The notes below the pieces were generated by a model. The model made no database searches and was not told where the DNA came from. It saw nothing but the letters and a program-made list of their open reading frames with translations. Shown one piece after another: positions 37,487 to 47,893 of a DNA stretch of 64,000 nt. How positions within the stretch are numbered: the stretch's first letter is position 1; each line of letters begins with the position of its first letter. The stretch spans positions 1,116,001 to 1,180,000 of the forward strand of contig JAXLYE010000003.1 of assembly GCA_046351595.1 (NCBI GenBank), given 5' to 3'. Position numbers and translations under genes: made by a program. The DNA comes from JAXLYE01 sp046351595. GTDB lineage: Bacteria > Myxococcota_A > Polyangia > Palsa-1104 > JAEUJZ01.

Positions 37487-40141
37487 ATGAGACGGCCGAC
37501 CCCGCTGGCGTCGCTGCGGCGGCGACGGGCGGGCTTGCGTGCCCTGGGCTTTTTCTATAGGTTCCGGCTACTTAACTTCACCCCCATCCGAGGGATAGCT
37601 TTGACGCAGAGTCCAGCCGGCATCTCGGGCCCGCCGCCTTCTCACCGCGACCCGACCTCCCCCGGGGACCCGCCGCCGCCGCGCGGCTGGGTCGCCGCCC
37701 TGTTCACCCGCTACGTGCGCTTCGCCGAGCGCCGCACCGGCTGGCTGCTCGCCGGCATCATGCTCGTCGCGCTGGCGACGCTCTATCCGGTGTCGCAGCT
37801 CGAGCTGCACACGGACATGGCCGAGCTCTTGCCCGACACGCACCCGGCGGTCATGGCGCTGCGGCGCATCGCTGGCCGCCAGAAGAGCGCCTCGAACCTG
37901 GTCATGCTCATCGAGAGCCCGGATCAGGCGGCCAACCGCCGCTTCGCCGAGGCGCTGCGCCCGGAGCTGGCGAAGCTGGTGCCGACCTGGTTCACCGAGA
38001 TCCAGTGGGAGCCGGACCGCGAGCTGCCGGAGTACGCCAGCCGCTGGCGCTGGATGTACGCCGAGAAGTCCGACCTGGAGTCGGCCGAGTCGCTGCTCGA
38101 TCGCATCGTCGCCCGCCGCAGCCAGCCGCTGCTCGTCGATCTCGAGGGCGATCCCGAGGACGAGCTGCGCTCGCTGCGCGAGAAACTCAACCAGAAGCTG
38201 CCGACCGGGCCGAGCAAGGACACGCACTACTTCGAGTCGAAGGACGGCGCCCAGCACTGGCTCGGCATCATGATGTGGCGCCAGCTCACGGGCTTCGCCA
38301 CCGCCGGCGATCACCAGACGCTGCAGGAGGTGCAGAAGCTGGTGCGCCGGCTCAACCCGGCGTCGTTCCACCCGCAGCTCCAGGTCGCCTACACCGGCGG
38401 CATCGCCCAGGCCATCGACGAGCAGAACGGCATCCGCGACGACCTGACCGCGGCGACGCTGGTCTGCGGCTCGCTGGTCATGCTCTCGGTCTACCTGTAC
38501 TTCCGCCGCATGTCGCTGCTGCTGGTGATCGCGACGCCGGCGGTGCTCGGCGTGCTGCTGTCGCTGGTGCTGGCGCGCTTCACCATCCAGTACCTGAACA
38601 TCAATACGGCGTTCCTGATCTCGATCATCCTCGGCAACGGCATCAACACGCCGATCGTCCTTCTGGCCCGCTACGGCGAGGAGCGGCACCGCGGCGTGCC
38701 CGTCACCGAGGCGCTGATCACCGCGCTCTCGGCGACGCTCCTGGCGACGGCGACCGCGATGCTGGCGGCGAGCATCGCCTACGGCTGCCTGCTGATCACC
38801 AGCTTCCGCGGCTTCAACCAGTTCGGCCTCATCGGCGGCTCCGGCATGATCCTGGTCTGGGTCTGCACCATGCTGATCGTGCCGCCGCTGGTGATCTGGG
38901 GCGAGCGGCTGCGGCCGGGCGTGCTGACGCCGGGGCGCAACCTGTGGCGGCCGCTGTTCAACCATGTCGGCGCGCTGGCGGCCCGGCGGCCGATGGTGCC
39001 GCTGCTGATCTCGCTGGTGCTGCTGGCCGCCGCGGTAAAGCCGCTGTGGCACTACGCCCAGGACCCGCTGGAGTGGGACATGAACAACCTCAACTCCGAC
39101 GAGACGCCATCGGGCAAGCTGTGGCCGCGCATGATCAGCCTGGGCATGGGCGACGTCGGCGCCGGCTACATCGGCAACAACGGCGTGCTGCTGGTCGACA
39201 AGCCCGAGCAGGCCGACGCGGTGGCCAAGGCGCTGCTCGACAAGGACCGCGCCAACCCCAAGGAGCACGTGCTAAAGGACGTGCGCTCGCTGAACTCGAC
39301 GCTGCCCAAGGATCAGGACGAGAAGCTCGAGATCCTTACGCGGCTGCGCAAGAAGATCGACAAGCACCGCGAGCTCATGAGCGAGAAGGAGTGGAGCGAG
39401 GTCTCGGCGTGGCGGCCGCCGGACTACCTGCGCAAGCTGAGCGTCGAGGACCTGCCGCGCATCGTCCGCGAGGCCTTCACCGAGACCGACGGCCACCGCG
39501 GCCGCCTGATCGGCATCGACGCCGACTACGACAACTACCAGGACTGGAACGGCCACGATCTGATGCGCATGTCCAAGGCGCTGCAGGTCGACGCGCTGGG
39601 GCAGCACTGGGTGGCGGCCAGCGCGGCCACGGTCTTCGCCGGCATCCTCGAGACCATCGTCTACGACGGGCCGAAGGTGACGCTGGCGGCGCTCATCGGC
39701 GTGCTGACGCTGATCCTTCTGGCCTTCGGGCTGCGCGGCAGCATCCCGGTGCTGGCCTCGCTGTTCGTCGGGGTCGCCTGGCTGTTCGGCATCGCCGGCG
39801 CGATCAAGCTCAAGCTCAACTTCATGAACTTCGTAGCGCTGCCGATCACGCTCGGCATCGGCGCGGACTACGCGGCCAACATCTGGGCACGCCTGCGCAT
39901 CGAGGGGCCGGGCCGCATCCAGGCCATCATCGCCGACACCGGCTCGGCGGTGGCGCTGTGCTCGATGACGACGATCATCGGCTACAGCTCGCTGCTTTTG
40001 GCGCGCAACAAGGCGCTGCGCTCGTTCGGCAAGCTCGCGGACCTGGGTGAGATCACGTGCCTGGTGGCGGCGCTGATCGTCTTGCCGGCGTTCATGAAGT
40101 TCGCGCTGGGCAAGCGCAAGGGCGCGGCGGAGCCGAAGTGA
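37487..40141 (+). CDS. MMPL/RND-family membrane transporter
   Basis: The product is 884 residues from the ATG at 37487; a TTG at 37601 with AGGGA upstream would remove 38 non-conserved, basic residues and is a serious alternative. It has one membrane helix (~79-98 of the long form), a periplasmic domain, a bundle of about five helices, a second helix with a periplasmic domain, and a second bundle, the two-fold layout of RND/MMPL exporters. The second bundle carries LPITLGIGADYAANIW, the typical GxxxDY-type proton-relay region. Such hopanoid/lipid-type exporters move hydrophobic molecules. It overlaps the next gene, a membrane glycosyltransferase, by four bases, hinting at joint handling of a lipid-linked product. 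Confidence 0.88.
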   Translation: MRRPTPLASLRRRRAGLRALGFFYRFRLLNFTPIRGIALTQSPAGISGPPPSHRDPTSPGDPPPPRGWVAALFTRYVRFAERRTGWLLAGIMLVALATLYPVSQLELHTDMAELLPDTHPAVMALRRIAGRQKSASNLVMLIESPDQAANRRFAEALRPELAKLVPTWFTEIQWEPDRELPEYASRWRWMYAEKSDLESAESLLDRIVARRSQPLLVDLEGDPEDELRSLREKLNQKLPTGPSKDTHYFESKDGAQHWLGIMMWRQLTGFATAGDHQTLQEVQKLVRRLNPASFHPQLQVAYTGGIAQAIDEQNGIRDDLTAATLVCGSLVMLSVYLYFRRMSLLLVIATPAVLGVLLSLVLARFTIQYLNINTAFLISIILGNGINTPIVLLARYGEERHRGVPVTEALITALSATLLATATAMLAASIAYGCLLITSFRGFNQFGLIGGSGMILVWVCTMLIVPPLVIWGERLRPGVLTPGRNLWRPLFNHVGALAARRPMVPLLISLVLLAAAVKPLWHYAQDPLEWDMNNLNSDETPSGKLWPRMISLGMGDVGAGYIGNNGVLLVDKPEQADAVAKALLDKDRANPKEHVLKDVRSLNSTLPKDQDEKLEILTRLRKKIDKHRELMSEKEWSEVSAWRPPDYLRKLSVEDLPRIVREAFTETDGHRGRLIGIDADYDNYQDWNGHDLMRMSKALQVDALGQHWVAASAATVFAGILETIVYDGPKVTLAALIGVLTLILLAFGLRGSIPVLASLFVGVAWLFGIAGAIKLKLNFMNFVALPITLGIGADYAANIWARLRIEGPGRIQAIIADTGSAVALCSMTTIIGYSSLLLARNKALRSFGKLADLGEITCLVAALIVLPAFMKFALGKRKGAAEPK

Positions 40142-41727
40142 CCGACGGCGCGACGCGGGCCGCGACGGAGCGCGACGGAGCGAGCGCCGGCCGCCTGCCG
40201 CTCGCGAGCTGGGCCCTGGGCCTGTGCGGCGCGGGCCTCTTGGCGGTGCCGGGGCGGCGCTTCCGCATCGACACCGCGACGTGCGCCGACTGGCCGCCGC
40301 ACGTCGTGACCGCGCTGTACTCGGGCGCGTACCTGCTCGGGCTCGTGTGCCTGACGCTGTGCTGGCTGCGCTGCCGGCAGCAGGCGCGCGCCGGGCGGCT
40401 GCGGCTGCGCCACGTGCTGGGCATCGGGCTGTCGATCCACCTGGTCGCGCTGATCAGCGCGCCGTTCCTGTCGAACGACCCGCTTTTTTACGCCGCGATC
40501 GGGCGCGTCATCGCGACGTTCCACGGCAGCCCGTACACCCAGGTCATCCAGGTGCTGCCGCCGGGTGACCCGTTCCTGACGGTGCTGCCGGTGCGCTGGG
40601 CCTACGGCGTCAGCCCGTACTTCCCGGGCTTCAACGCCCTGGCCGCGGCGGTCGCGCGGCTCGGCGGCGACGATCTGGGGCTGCACCTGCGCATCTACCA
40701 GGGGCTGGGGCTGCTGAGCATGCTGGCGGTGACGCTGGTGGTGGCGGCGACGGCGCGGGCGCGGGGCCGCGCGCAGGGCTCCGCGATGGCGGCGGGGACG
40801 ATGACCTCGTTGCCGTCTCTGTCGCCGTTGTCTCTGTCGCCGTTGTCTCTGTCGTCGTTGTCTGCGGCGGCGGGCCGGCTCGGCGTGGCCGAGGCCGCGG
40901 CGCTGGTGTTTTTGTGCCCGCTCGCGGTGATCGAGGGCACGCTGAACGCGCACAACGACGGGCTCTTGGCGCTGGCCGCGGCCCTGTACGCGCTGTGCCT
41001 GACGACCGGCCACCTGGGGCTGGCGTTCCTGCCGCTGCTGTTCGGCGTCAGCATCAAGGCCTCGGCCGGGCTGCTGCTGGTGCTGCACGCGGCGTACATG
41101 GCGCTGTCGCTGCGGCGGGTGCTGCGGCGCGCCGGGCTGCCGCTGCGGCTGGGGCTCGCGGCGGCGGCGCTCGTGCTCGCGGCCGCGGGGCTGTGGCGGG
41201 TGGCGCCGCACCTCACGCACTACGCGCACGCGCTGCACCGGCTGCTCGGCTCGCCCTCCGAGGCGCACTACTACTGCACGCGCGCCGTCGAGTGCCTGCC
41301 GCGCTCGTTCTTCTACTTCGTGCTGAACAACCGGCCGGCGTCGTGGCTGATCGGGCTCCTGTTCCGGCTGGCGGGCGTGGCCTTCCTGCTGTACGTCGCC
41401 TGGCGCGCGGATCGCGAGCGCGACTACCTCGGCGGCGCCGCGGCGTTCATCGGGATCTATTACCTGTACCTGCACGCGTACTCGCAGCCGTGGTACCTGC
41501 TGGCGCTGTTGCCGCTTCTGCCGCACGCGCCGGGGCGGCTGCGCCGCGTCCTGTCGACCTTCTGCATCAGCGCGGTCAGCTACTACGTGGTGCGCCTGCC
41601 CTTCAGCTGCGACAGCCGCACCCTGCCCAACGTCCTCATCGAGGTCATCGAGCCGCTGCTGGTCCTCGGGCCGCCGACGTGGCTGCTGTGGCGGGGGCGC
41701 CGGGCCGCGGCGGCTGAAACAACCTGA
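40138..41727 (+). CDS. GT-C family membrane glycosyltransferase
   Basis: The GTG at 40138 overlaps the transporter stop (GTGA), so translation is coupled; the product is 529 residues with about 11-12 membrane helices. After the second helix the loop SNDPLFYAAIGRVIATFHGSPY carries the acidic residue expected of GT-C enzymes and resembles polyprenol-phosphate-mannose-dependent mannosyltransferases. A middle loop contains a Ser/Leu/Pro repeat encoded by a 15-bp tandem repeat. The enzyme should transfer a sugar from a polyprenyl-phosphate donor to an acceptor on the periplasmic side. The donor sugar is unknown. The stop codon lies within a series of TGAAACA repeats. Confidence 0.8.
   Translation: MTDGATRAATERDGASAGRLPLASWALGLCGAGLLAVPGRRFRIDTATCADWPPHVVTALYSGAYLLGLVCLTLCWLRCRQQARAGRLRLRHVLGIGLSIHLVALISAPFLSNDPLFYAAIGRVIATFHGSPYTQVIQVLPPGDPFLTVLPVRWAYGVSPYFPGFNALAAAVARLGGDDLGLHLRIYQGLGLLSMLAVTLVVAATARARGRAQGSAMAAGTMTSLPSLSPLSLSPLSLSSLSAAAGRLGVAEAAALVFLCPLAVIEGTLNAHNDGLLALAAALYALCLTTGHLGLAFLPLLFGVSIKASAGLLLVLHAAYMALSLRRVLRRAGLPLRLGLAAAALVLAAAGLWRVAPHLTHYAHALHRLLGSPSEAHYYCTRAVECLPRSFFYFVLNNRPASWLIGLLFRLAGVAFLLYVAWRADRERDYLGGAAAFIGIYYLYLHAYSQPWYLLALLPLLPHAPGRLRRVLSTFCISAVSYYVVRLPFSCDSRTLPNVLIEVIEPLLVLGPPTWLLWRGRRAAAAETT
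40816..40860 (+). repeat. 15-bp tandem repeat, three copies
   Basis: The unit TCTCTGTCGCCGTTG occurs at 40816, 40831 and 40846; the third copy has one change. It encodes SLSPL-type repeats in a loop of the glycosyltransferase. The unit length is a multiple of three, so copy-number change would alter loop length without frameshift. Confidence 0.9.
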
Positions 41728-41752
41728 AACAACCCTGAAACAGCGTGAAACA
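41715..41752 (+). repeat. Four helically phased TGAAACA repeats before hutH
   Basis: TGAAACA starts at 41715, 41725, 41736 and 41746, that is, with spacings of 10, 11 and 10 bp, close to one DNA helical turn. The first copy lies in the end of the glycosyltransferase gene and the second supplies its TGA stop. The cluster ends about 67 bp before the hutH ATG, a fitting place for a cooperative activator or repressor. Confidence 0.7.
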
Positions 41753-41818
41753 AGCGGCCCTGGGCCGTCGCGGCGACCGGCCGCCGCGGCGGCGCGCGGG
41801 CGCTGACGAGGAACCGCC

Positions 41819-43401
<1,583 letters not shown>

Positions 43402-43405
<4 letters not shown>

Positions 43406-43854
43406 TGGGTCCGAGCCCGGGCGCGCACGGCGGCGCGGGCGCACGCGGCGGAGGCGGCCAGCCACAGCAGCGCCTGCGCCCCGCGGCCGAGCACGGCGCC
43501 GTCGGGTGCGCCGTAAAGCCCCGCGCGCGCGAGCGGCCACAGCGCCGCGGCCAGCAGCGCGAGCGCGGCCAGCGCCACGAGCTCACCGGCCCCGGCCGCC
43601 GTCACCTCGTCGAGACGCCGGCGCAGCAGCGCGGCCAGCGCCGTGCCCGTCACACCGAAGAGCAGCAGCAGCGCGAGCAGCGGCAGCAGGCCGCGCGCGA
43701 GCGGGCGGGCGTCGAGCGCCGCGCTGCCGGCGAAGCAGGCCGCTGCCAGCGACCGCAGCGTCCCGGCGAGCGGCGCCAGCACAAGCGGACCGCCCGCCGC
43801 CAGGCAGACGAGGACCCCGGCGGTGGCAAAGGCGGAGGGCGCGGCGCGGCTCAC
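43402..43854 (-). CDS. Small putative membrane protein
   Basis: This 150-residue frame, read from a GTG at 43854 with GGAG close by, was not recognised. It has four hydrophobic stretches (about residues 8-40, 55-78, 88-106 and 122-136) and few charges, as expected of a small integral membrane protein. The frame is open far upstream, but those residues are Arg/Ser-rich and look non-coding. Its stop codon overlaps the hutH stop codon. Because high-GC DNA easily yields Ala/Leu-rich frames, it may be spurious. Confidence 0.5.
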
Positions 43855-44030
43855 CGCTCCATCGTAGTCGGCGCGGGGGCGGCGTGGCCATGACGCACTG
43901 CGCCAGGCGGCGCGGTGCGGATCAGGCCAGAGCGAGGGGAGCCGGAAGGCTAGGAGGCGGGAGAAGAGGGCTGGGCGACGGGGCGAGCTGCCCCGTCGGA
44001 GCGATCGGGCGGATCGTGCTGATCGTGCGC

Positions 44031-45188
44031 CTACCGGCAGATGCCGGGGCTGGCCATCGGCGTCGTCTTGAAGGCGTCGGCGCACGTGCCCATGGTGCAC
44101 GCCGGCATGCCGCCGCTCAGGCAGAGCTGCTTGCAGGTGCCGGTGGCGCCGTCGCACTGGTAGCCGTCGGTGCAGTCGTTGGTGTAGCTGCAGGCGCCGC
44201 CGGGCATCACCGGGCTGGCCGGGCTGTCGAGGCAGGTCGGCCCCTTCCACTTGTCCTTGAACGTCCCCACCGTGGTGTCGACGTAGATGCACTGGCGCTT
44301 GACGCCGCCCGCGCCCGCGGCGCAGGTGCCGGTGCCGACGGTGCAGCTGGCGATGCAGCTGCCCTTGTTCTCGTAGGCGCCGCGCATGCAGCCGCCGGCC
44401 TTGCCGGTGCCCGCCTCGGTGCAGGCGCCGGTCGTCGACGGATCGCAGTCGAACACCGAGTCGGGGTAGCACACGCCCGCGGTCTCGTAGAAGCGGCAGG
44501 CGTAGCCGGGCTTGCGGCAGGCGGTGGCGCTGCTGCAGCCGGCGAGGCAGTTCTTGCCGCCGGGGCCGAAGTCGACGCAGCGGCCGCCGCTGCCGCACTG
44601 CGAGTCGCTGGTGCAGCTCGACGAGCAGTAGCCACCGGGCGTCGCCGGGTTGCTGGTGTTGTTGAGGACGTTGCTCTTCCAGCACTTGGGCATCGGGCCC
44701 GCGCTGCACTGCGTGTCATCGGTGCAGGGCGCGCCGATGGCGCCCATCATCATCATGCCGCCGTCGCTGGGCGGCGGGGTCGACATGTCGCGCGCGCCGC
44801 CCATGTCCGAGGGCGGCGGGGTCGACATGTCGCGCGCGCCGCCCATGTCGGTCATCGACATCGCCATGTCGCCCGTCGGCGTCGCCAGGTCACCGGGCGG
44901 CGTCGTCATGTCGCGCGGGCCCATCGCCATGTCGCCCGTCGGCGTCGCCAGGTCACCCGGCGGCGACGTCATGTCGCGATTGGTCGTCGTCATGTCAGCG
45001 GGCATGCAGCCGCCCGTGGCCGGATCGCACGTCATATCGGGCGACGTGACCATGCCGTCTTGCTGCGCCGGCATATCGGCGCCGCCGTCGGGCATCGGCA
45101 TCGGACCGGGACAGCCGGCCAGGGTCATTGCGCCGACGAGCGACGCGATCGAAACAACTTTGTGCAGGTGCTTGCCCAACAGGGACAT
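44031..45188 (-). CDS. Cysteine-rich lipoprotein with Asp/Met/Pro-rich repeat linker
   Basis: The 385-residue protein has a clear lipoprotein signal peptide (TLAGC, C26). Residues ~27-145 are a repetitive linker of DM, DL and TPP motifs. The remaining ~240 residues contain more than twenty cysteines in short modules (CTDDTQC, CTSDSQCGSGGRC, CTEAGTG, CTNDCTDGYQC), the style common in surface lipoproteins of Myxococcota. No enzymatic motif is seen. It is divergent from the M4 protease. Function unknown; the linker would extend the cysteine-rich part away from the membrane. Confidence 0.82.
   Translation of the reverse strand: MSLLGKHLHKVVSIASLVGAMTLAGCPGPMPMPDGGADMPAQQDGMVTSPDMTCDPATGGCMPADMTTTNRDMTSPPGDLATPTGDMAMGPRDMTTPPGDLATPTGDMAMSMTDMGGARDMSTPPPSDMGGARDMSTPPPSDGGMMMMGAIGAPCTDDTQCSAGPMPKCWKSNVLNNTSNPATPGGYCSSSCTSDSQCGSGGRCVDFGPGGKNCLAGCSSATACRKPGYACRFYETAGVCYPDSVFDCDPSTTGACTEAGTGKAGGCMRGAYENKGSCIASCTVGTGTCAAGAGGVKRQCIYVDTTVGTFKDKWKGPTCLDSPASPVMPGGACSYTNDCTDGYQCDGATGTCKQLCLSGGMPACTMGTCADAFKTTPMASPGICR
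44771..44978. repeat. Direct repeats in the lipoprotein linker
   Basis: A ~37-bp block at 44771 recurs at 44813 (offset 42 bp), and a ~55-bp block at 44861 recurs at 44924 (offset 63 bp) with few differences. Both offsets are multiples of three, so the repeats encode in-frame copies of the Asp/Met/Pro linker and may vary in number between strains. Confidence 0.8.
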
Positions 45189-45510
45189 GGATTCAGACCT
45201 CCGCGAAGAACGCTACCGACATACCCGAAAACGGAGGTGCATGTGAGAGCAAAACGCAGCTTCGGGCCAAAAAAAGCCCGCCTCATGGAAGGCCTGATTG
45301 AGGTCTGGTTTTCGAGGCTGGGACTCGCCTCCCCAGGTGGAGCCCACGGTCCCATCGGGGCAACTACGTGCCCTTGTGGCTGCCGTCTGAGGTTTCTGCG
45401 CACGCGGTCGCACGGTGTGTGGCACAGCCGCTGCTGGTAGCTGATAGATTGCGGAGCTAGCTACTCCATTTCGCGCGCGAGCCCGCGCACCGCTCACAAG
45501 GAGAACCTTC
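45189..45510. other. Divergent intergenic region between lipoprotein and protease
   Basis: These 322 bases hold the start regions of both genes. A short stem GGGC/GCCC around a run of seven As lies near 45268-45284. A possible sigma-54 promoter is at 45420-45435, and AAGGAGAA lies 13 bases before the protease ATG. No coding frame was accepted here. Confidence 0.5.
45420..45435 (+). promoter_or_regulatory. Possible sigma-54 promoter of the M4 protease
   Basis: TGGCACA-GCCG-CTGCT matches the sigma-54 consensus TGGCACR-N4-TTGCW at all positions but one (C for the first T of the -12). The spacing is correct, and the site lies 76-91 bases before the protease ATG. No enhancer-binding protein gene lies beside it. 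A chance match in GC-rich DNA is possible. Confidence 0.4.
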
Positions 45511-47238
45511 ATGCCGTCTTTCCGCTCTCGCAACACGCTGGCTGGTGCCCCTGGCCTGGCTGGTCTGGCCCTGCTCGCTGGCCTCGGCTGCAGCGGGCAG
45601 CCCCAGGCCTCGTTGCCCTCGCAGTACCGGGCCCCCGGCGCCAATGATGGCCTGCAGGTCATGGCCGGGTCGCCCGAGGCGCCGCAGACGCTGGAGCAGC
45701 TCGGCTTCAGCACCGCGCAGCTCGGGGCGAGCGGCACGCCGCTGTTCCTGAGCGGGGCCATGCCGGCGGCCGTGCGCGACGGCGAGTCGGCGTCGACCGC
45801 GGTGCTGCACAGGCTGAGCGCGGCGTACCGGCTGGCCGCTGACACGACGCTGCGCACGGTGTCGGTGAGCAGCGACGAGGCGGGGCGCCGCTACATCAAG
45901 CTCGCGCAGCTCCACCGCGGCGTGCCGGTCGACGGCGCCGAGATCGTGGTGCAGGCCGACGCGAGCGGCGCGGTGGCGGCGGTGATCGGCGAGCTCGTGC
46001 CGGATCTGCGGCTCAATCCGGGCGCGGCTCGGCTCGGCGGCGCGGACGCGCTCAAGCAGGCGATGTCGACGCTGACCCGCGGGCCCTCGCTGGTCCACGA
46101 GGAGCCGGTGCTGATCATCGCCAGCGCCGACGGCGACAGCACGCAGCGGCTCGCCTACCGCGCGCTCGTCGAGTACCTGAACGACGAGGGCCTGCAGATC
46201 GAGGAGCTCGTGGTCGGCGCGGTCGACGGCGCGGTGCTGTCGCGGCGCACGCACGTCTACCACGCGCTCAGCCGCACGCTCTACGACCTGGGCGGCAAGT
46301 GCATCGGCCTCGGCGGCACGCTGCCGGGCACGCTCAAGCGCAGCGAGGGCGGCATGCCCTCGACCGACCGCGCCGTCAACGACGTCTACGATCAGCAGGC
46401 CTCGACCTACTGGTTCTATCAGCACATGTTCGGCCGCGACTCGTACGACGCCATGGCCGCGCCCTACAAGGCGACCGTGCACGTGCAGTTCCCGTCGGGC
46501 TTCTCGTGCACGCCGCTCAACGCCGCGTGGCTCGGCGCGCCCTACTTCCAGATGGCCTACGGCGACGGCGACGGCAAGATCCTCAAGGATCTGACGCTCG
46601 GCCTGGACGTTACGGCGCACGAGATCACGCACGCGGTGACCTCGACCACCTCGAACCTCGAGTACAAGAACGAGTCGGGCGCGCTCAACGAGGCGATGTC
46701 CGACATCCTCGGCTCCACCGTCGAGGCGTGGGTCGCCGACGGCGGCGGCGCGGCGGGCAACCCGGCGACGCTCAACGCCACCGCGGACACCTGGCTGCTC
46801 GGCAAGGAGGTCGCGGGGCCCATGCTCAAGGGCGCGCTGCGCTTCATGAACGATCCGACCAAGGACGGGCAGAGCAAGGACTACTACCCCGAGCGCATCA
46901 TGCCCGGCGGCACGGACAACGGCGGCGTGCACCTCAACAGCGGCATGCCGAACCTGGTGCACGCGCTGCTGACCGATGGCGGCAAGCACCCGCGCGACAA
47001 GACCACGGTGCAGGTCCAGGGCATCGGCCTGGAGAAGTCGGTGCGGATCTTCTACCTCACCAACACCAAGCTGCTGACCTCGAAGGCGACGTTCGAGACG
47101 GCGCGCTACGCCAGCGCCCAGGCCGCCGAGACCCTGTACGGCCGCTGCTCGACGGAGTGGATCAACGTCCACCGCGCCTGGGATGCGGTCGGCGGGCCGG
47201 GCTACTGGCTGCCGTGCAGCCGCCCGCGGCCGTTCTAG
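45511..47238 (+). CDS. M4 (thermolysin-like) metalloprotease, lipoprotein
   Basis: The 575-residue precursor has a signal peptide with lipobox AGLGC (C27), an FTP/PepSY-type propeptide (~60-235), and a mature thermolysin-like domain. The zinc site is HEITH (H370, E371, H374) with the third ligand Glu in NEAMSDI about 20 residues later. The catalytic histidine region is near GGVHLNSGMPN. The C-terminus ends soon after the catalytic domain without added modules. It should be exported and self-activated to degrade extracellular proteins, as expected of a predatory or saprophytic bacterium. A putative sigma-54 promoter lies upstream. Confidence 0.93.
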   Translation: MPSFRSRNTLAGAPGLAGLALLAGLGCSGQPQASLPSQYRAPGANDGLQVMAGSPEAPQTLEQLGFSTAQLGASGTPLFLSGAMPAAVRDGESASTAVLHRLSAAYRLAADTTLRTVSVSSDEAGRRYIKLAQLHRGVPVDGAEIVVQADASGAVAAVIGELVPDLRLNPGAARLGGADALKQAMSTLTRGPSLVHEEPVLIIASADGDSTQRLAYRALVEYLNDEGLQIEELVVGAVDGAVLSRRTHVYHALSRTLYDLGGKCIGLGGTLPGTLKRSEGGMPSTDRAVNDVYDQQASTYWFYQHMFGRDSYDAMAAPYKATVHVQFPSGFSCTPLNAAWLGAPYFQMAYGDGDGKILKDLTLGLDVTAHEITHAVTSTTSNLEYKNESGALNEAMSDILGSTVEAWVADGGGAAGNPATLNATADTWLLGKEVAGPMLKGALRFMNDPTKDGQSKDYYPERIMPGGTDNGGVHLNSGMPNLVHALLTDGGKHPRDKTTVQVQGIGLEKSVRIFYLTNTKLLTSKATFETARYASAQAAETLYGRCSTEWINVHRAWDAVGGPGYWLPCSRPRPF

Positions 47239-47554
47239 CCGCGCGCGCCCGATCCAACCACGCCCCGATCACGCCCAATCAATCGGACGATCGGCCTGCC
47301 GCGCGCGGGCCGATCGCCGGTTCCCCTCCTGCGCTCCTCCCTCCTTCCCGCTAGCTCCCCGACTCCTTTACGGATCTTGTTGCGCTGCGCGTGATCCCAG
47401 ATCGCGCCCTGGGCGTGCACCGTGGAGGCCGCGAGCTTTTCGCGCGCCGGCAGATCGAAACGGACACGGCCCCGTTCCACGCAAACAGAACCCGCTGCCA
47501 CGCGCCGCCCCGGTCGCCCCGGTCGCCCTCGCGGCCCGGCTCTTTGGAGGAACC
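47239..47554. other. Intergenic region, nothing definite
   Basis: These 316 bases separate the protease from the small exported protein. The plus strand is pyrimidine-rich around 47320-47370, and GGAGG ends four bases before the next ATG. No convincing hairpin, promoter pair or coding frame was found; the open frame crossing it upstream of 47555 lacks protein-like composition. Confidence 0.4.
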
Positions 47555-47893
47555 ATGCGCAAGATGCTGTTCGTGCTCGCCGCCTCGCTGCTCTCGGTTG
47601 GGATGGCCTCTGCTCAGACGTCGCCGCGTACCCAGGACACGGCGGTGAGCGAGCCGCGTCCCGACGCCCCCTCGCAAGCCCGGTCGCTCGGCCAGCCGCT
47701 GCCCGCCGGGACGCACACCGTGATGTACAAGGACAAGACGGTCTACGACTTTGATGCGGATGAGGTCGTGGTCACCATGGTCAGCCCGGACAGCGTGATG
47801 GTTGACGGACGGCTCGGCCCCAAGTTCGGCTCGATGCTGAAGCCGCGCGCCTCGTTCCAGCCCGAGCTGCTCAAGTCCGCCGACTCCCTGTAG
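47555..47893 (+). CDS. Small exported protein of unknown function
   Basis: The ATG at 47555 follows GGAGG. The 112-residue product has a Sec signal peptide (residues 1-20, ending ASA) and a mature part of about 90 residues with a beta-rich central segment (TVMYKDKTVYDFDADEVVVTMVSPDSVMVDG) and no cysteines. It was not recognised. It could be a small periplasmic or outer-surface protein. The flanking gaps are long on both sides, so it is probably transcribed alone. Confidence 0.75.
   Translation: MRKMLFVLAASLLSVGMASAQTSPRTQDTAVSEPRPDAPSQARSLGQPLPAGTHTVMYKDKTVYDFDADEVVVTMVSPDSVMVDGRLGPKFGSMLKPRASFQPELLKSADSL

Noticed and set aside
41715..41752. TGAAACA repeats considered as plasmid iterons
   Set aside because: No replication initiator gene or partition genes are nearby, and the unit is too short and few in number.
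43855..44709. Upstream extension of the small membrane-protein frame
   Set aside because: It overlaps the cysteine-rich lipoprotein gene in another frame and has the composition of an antisense or shifted frame.
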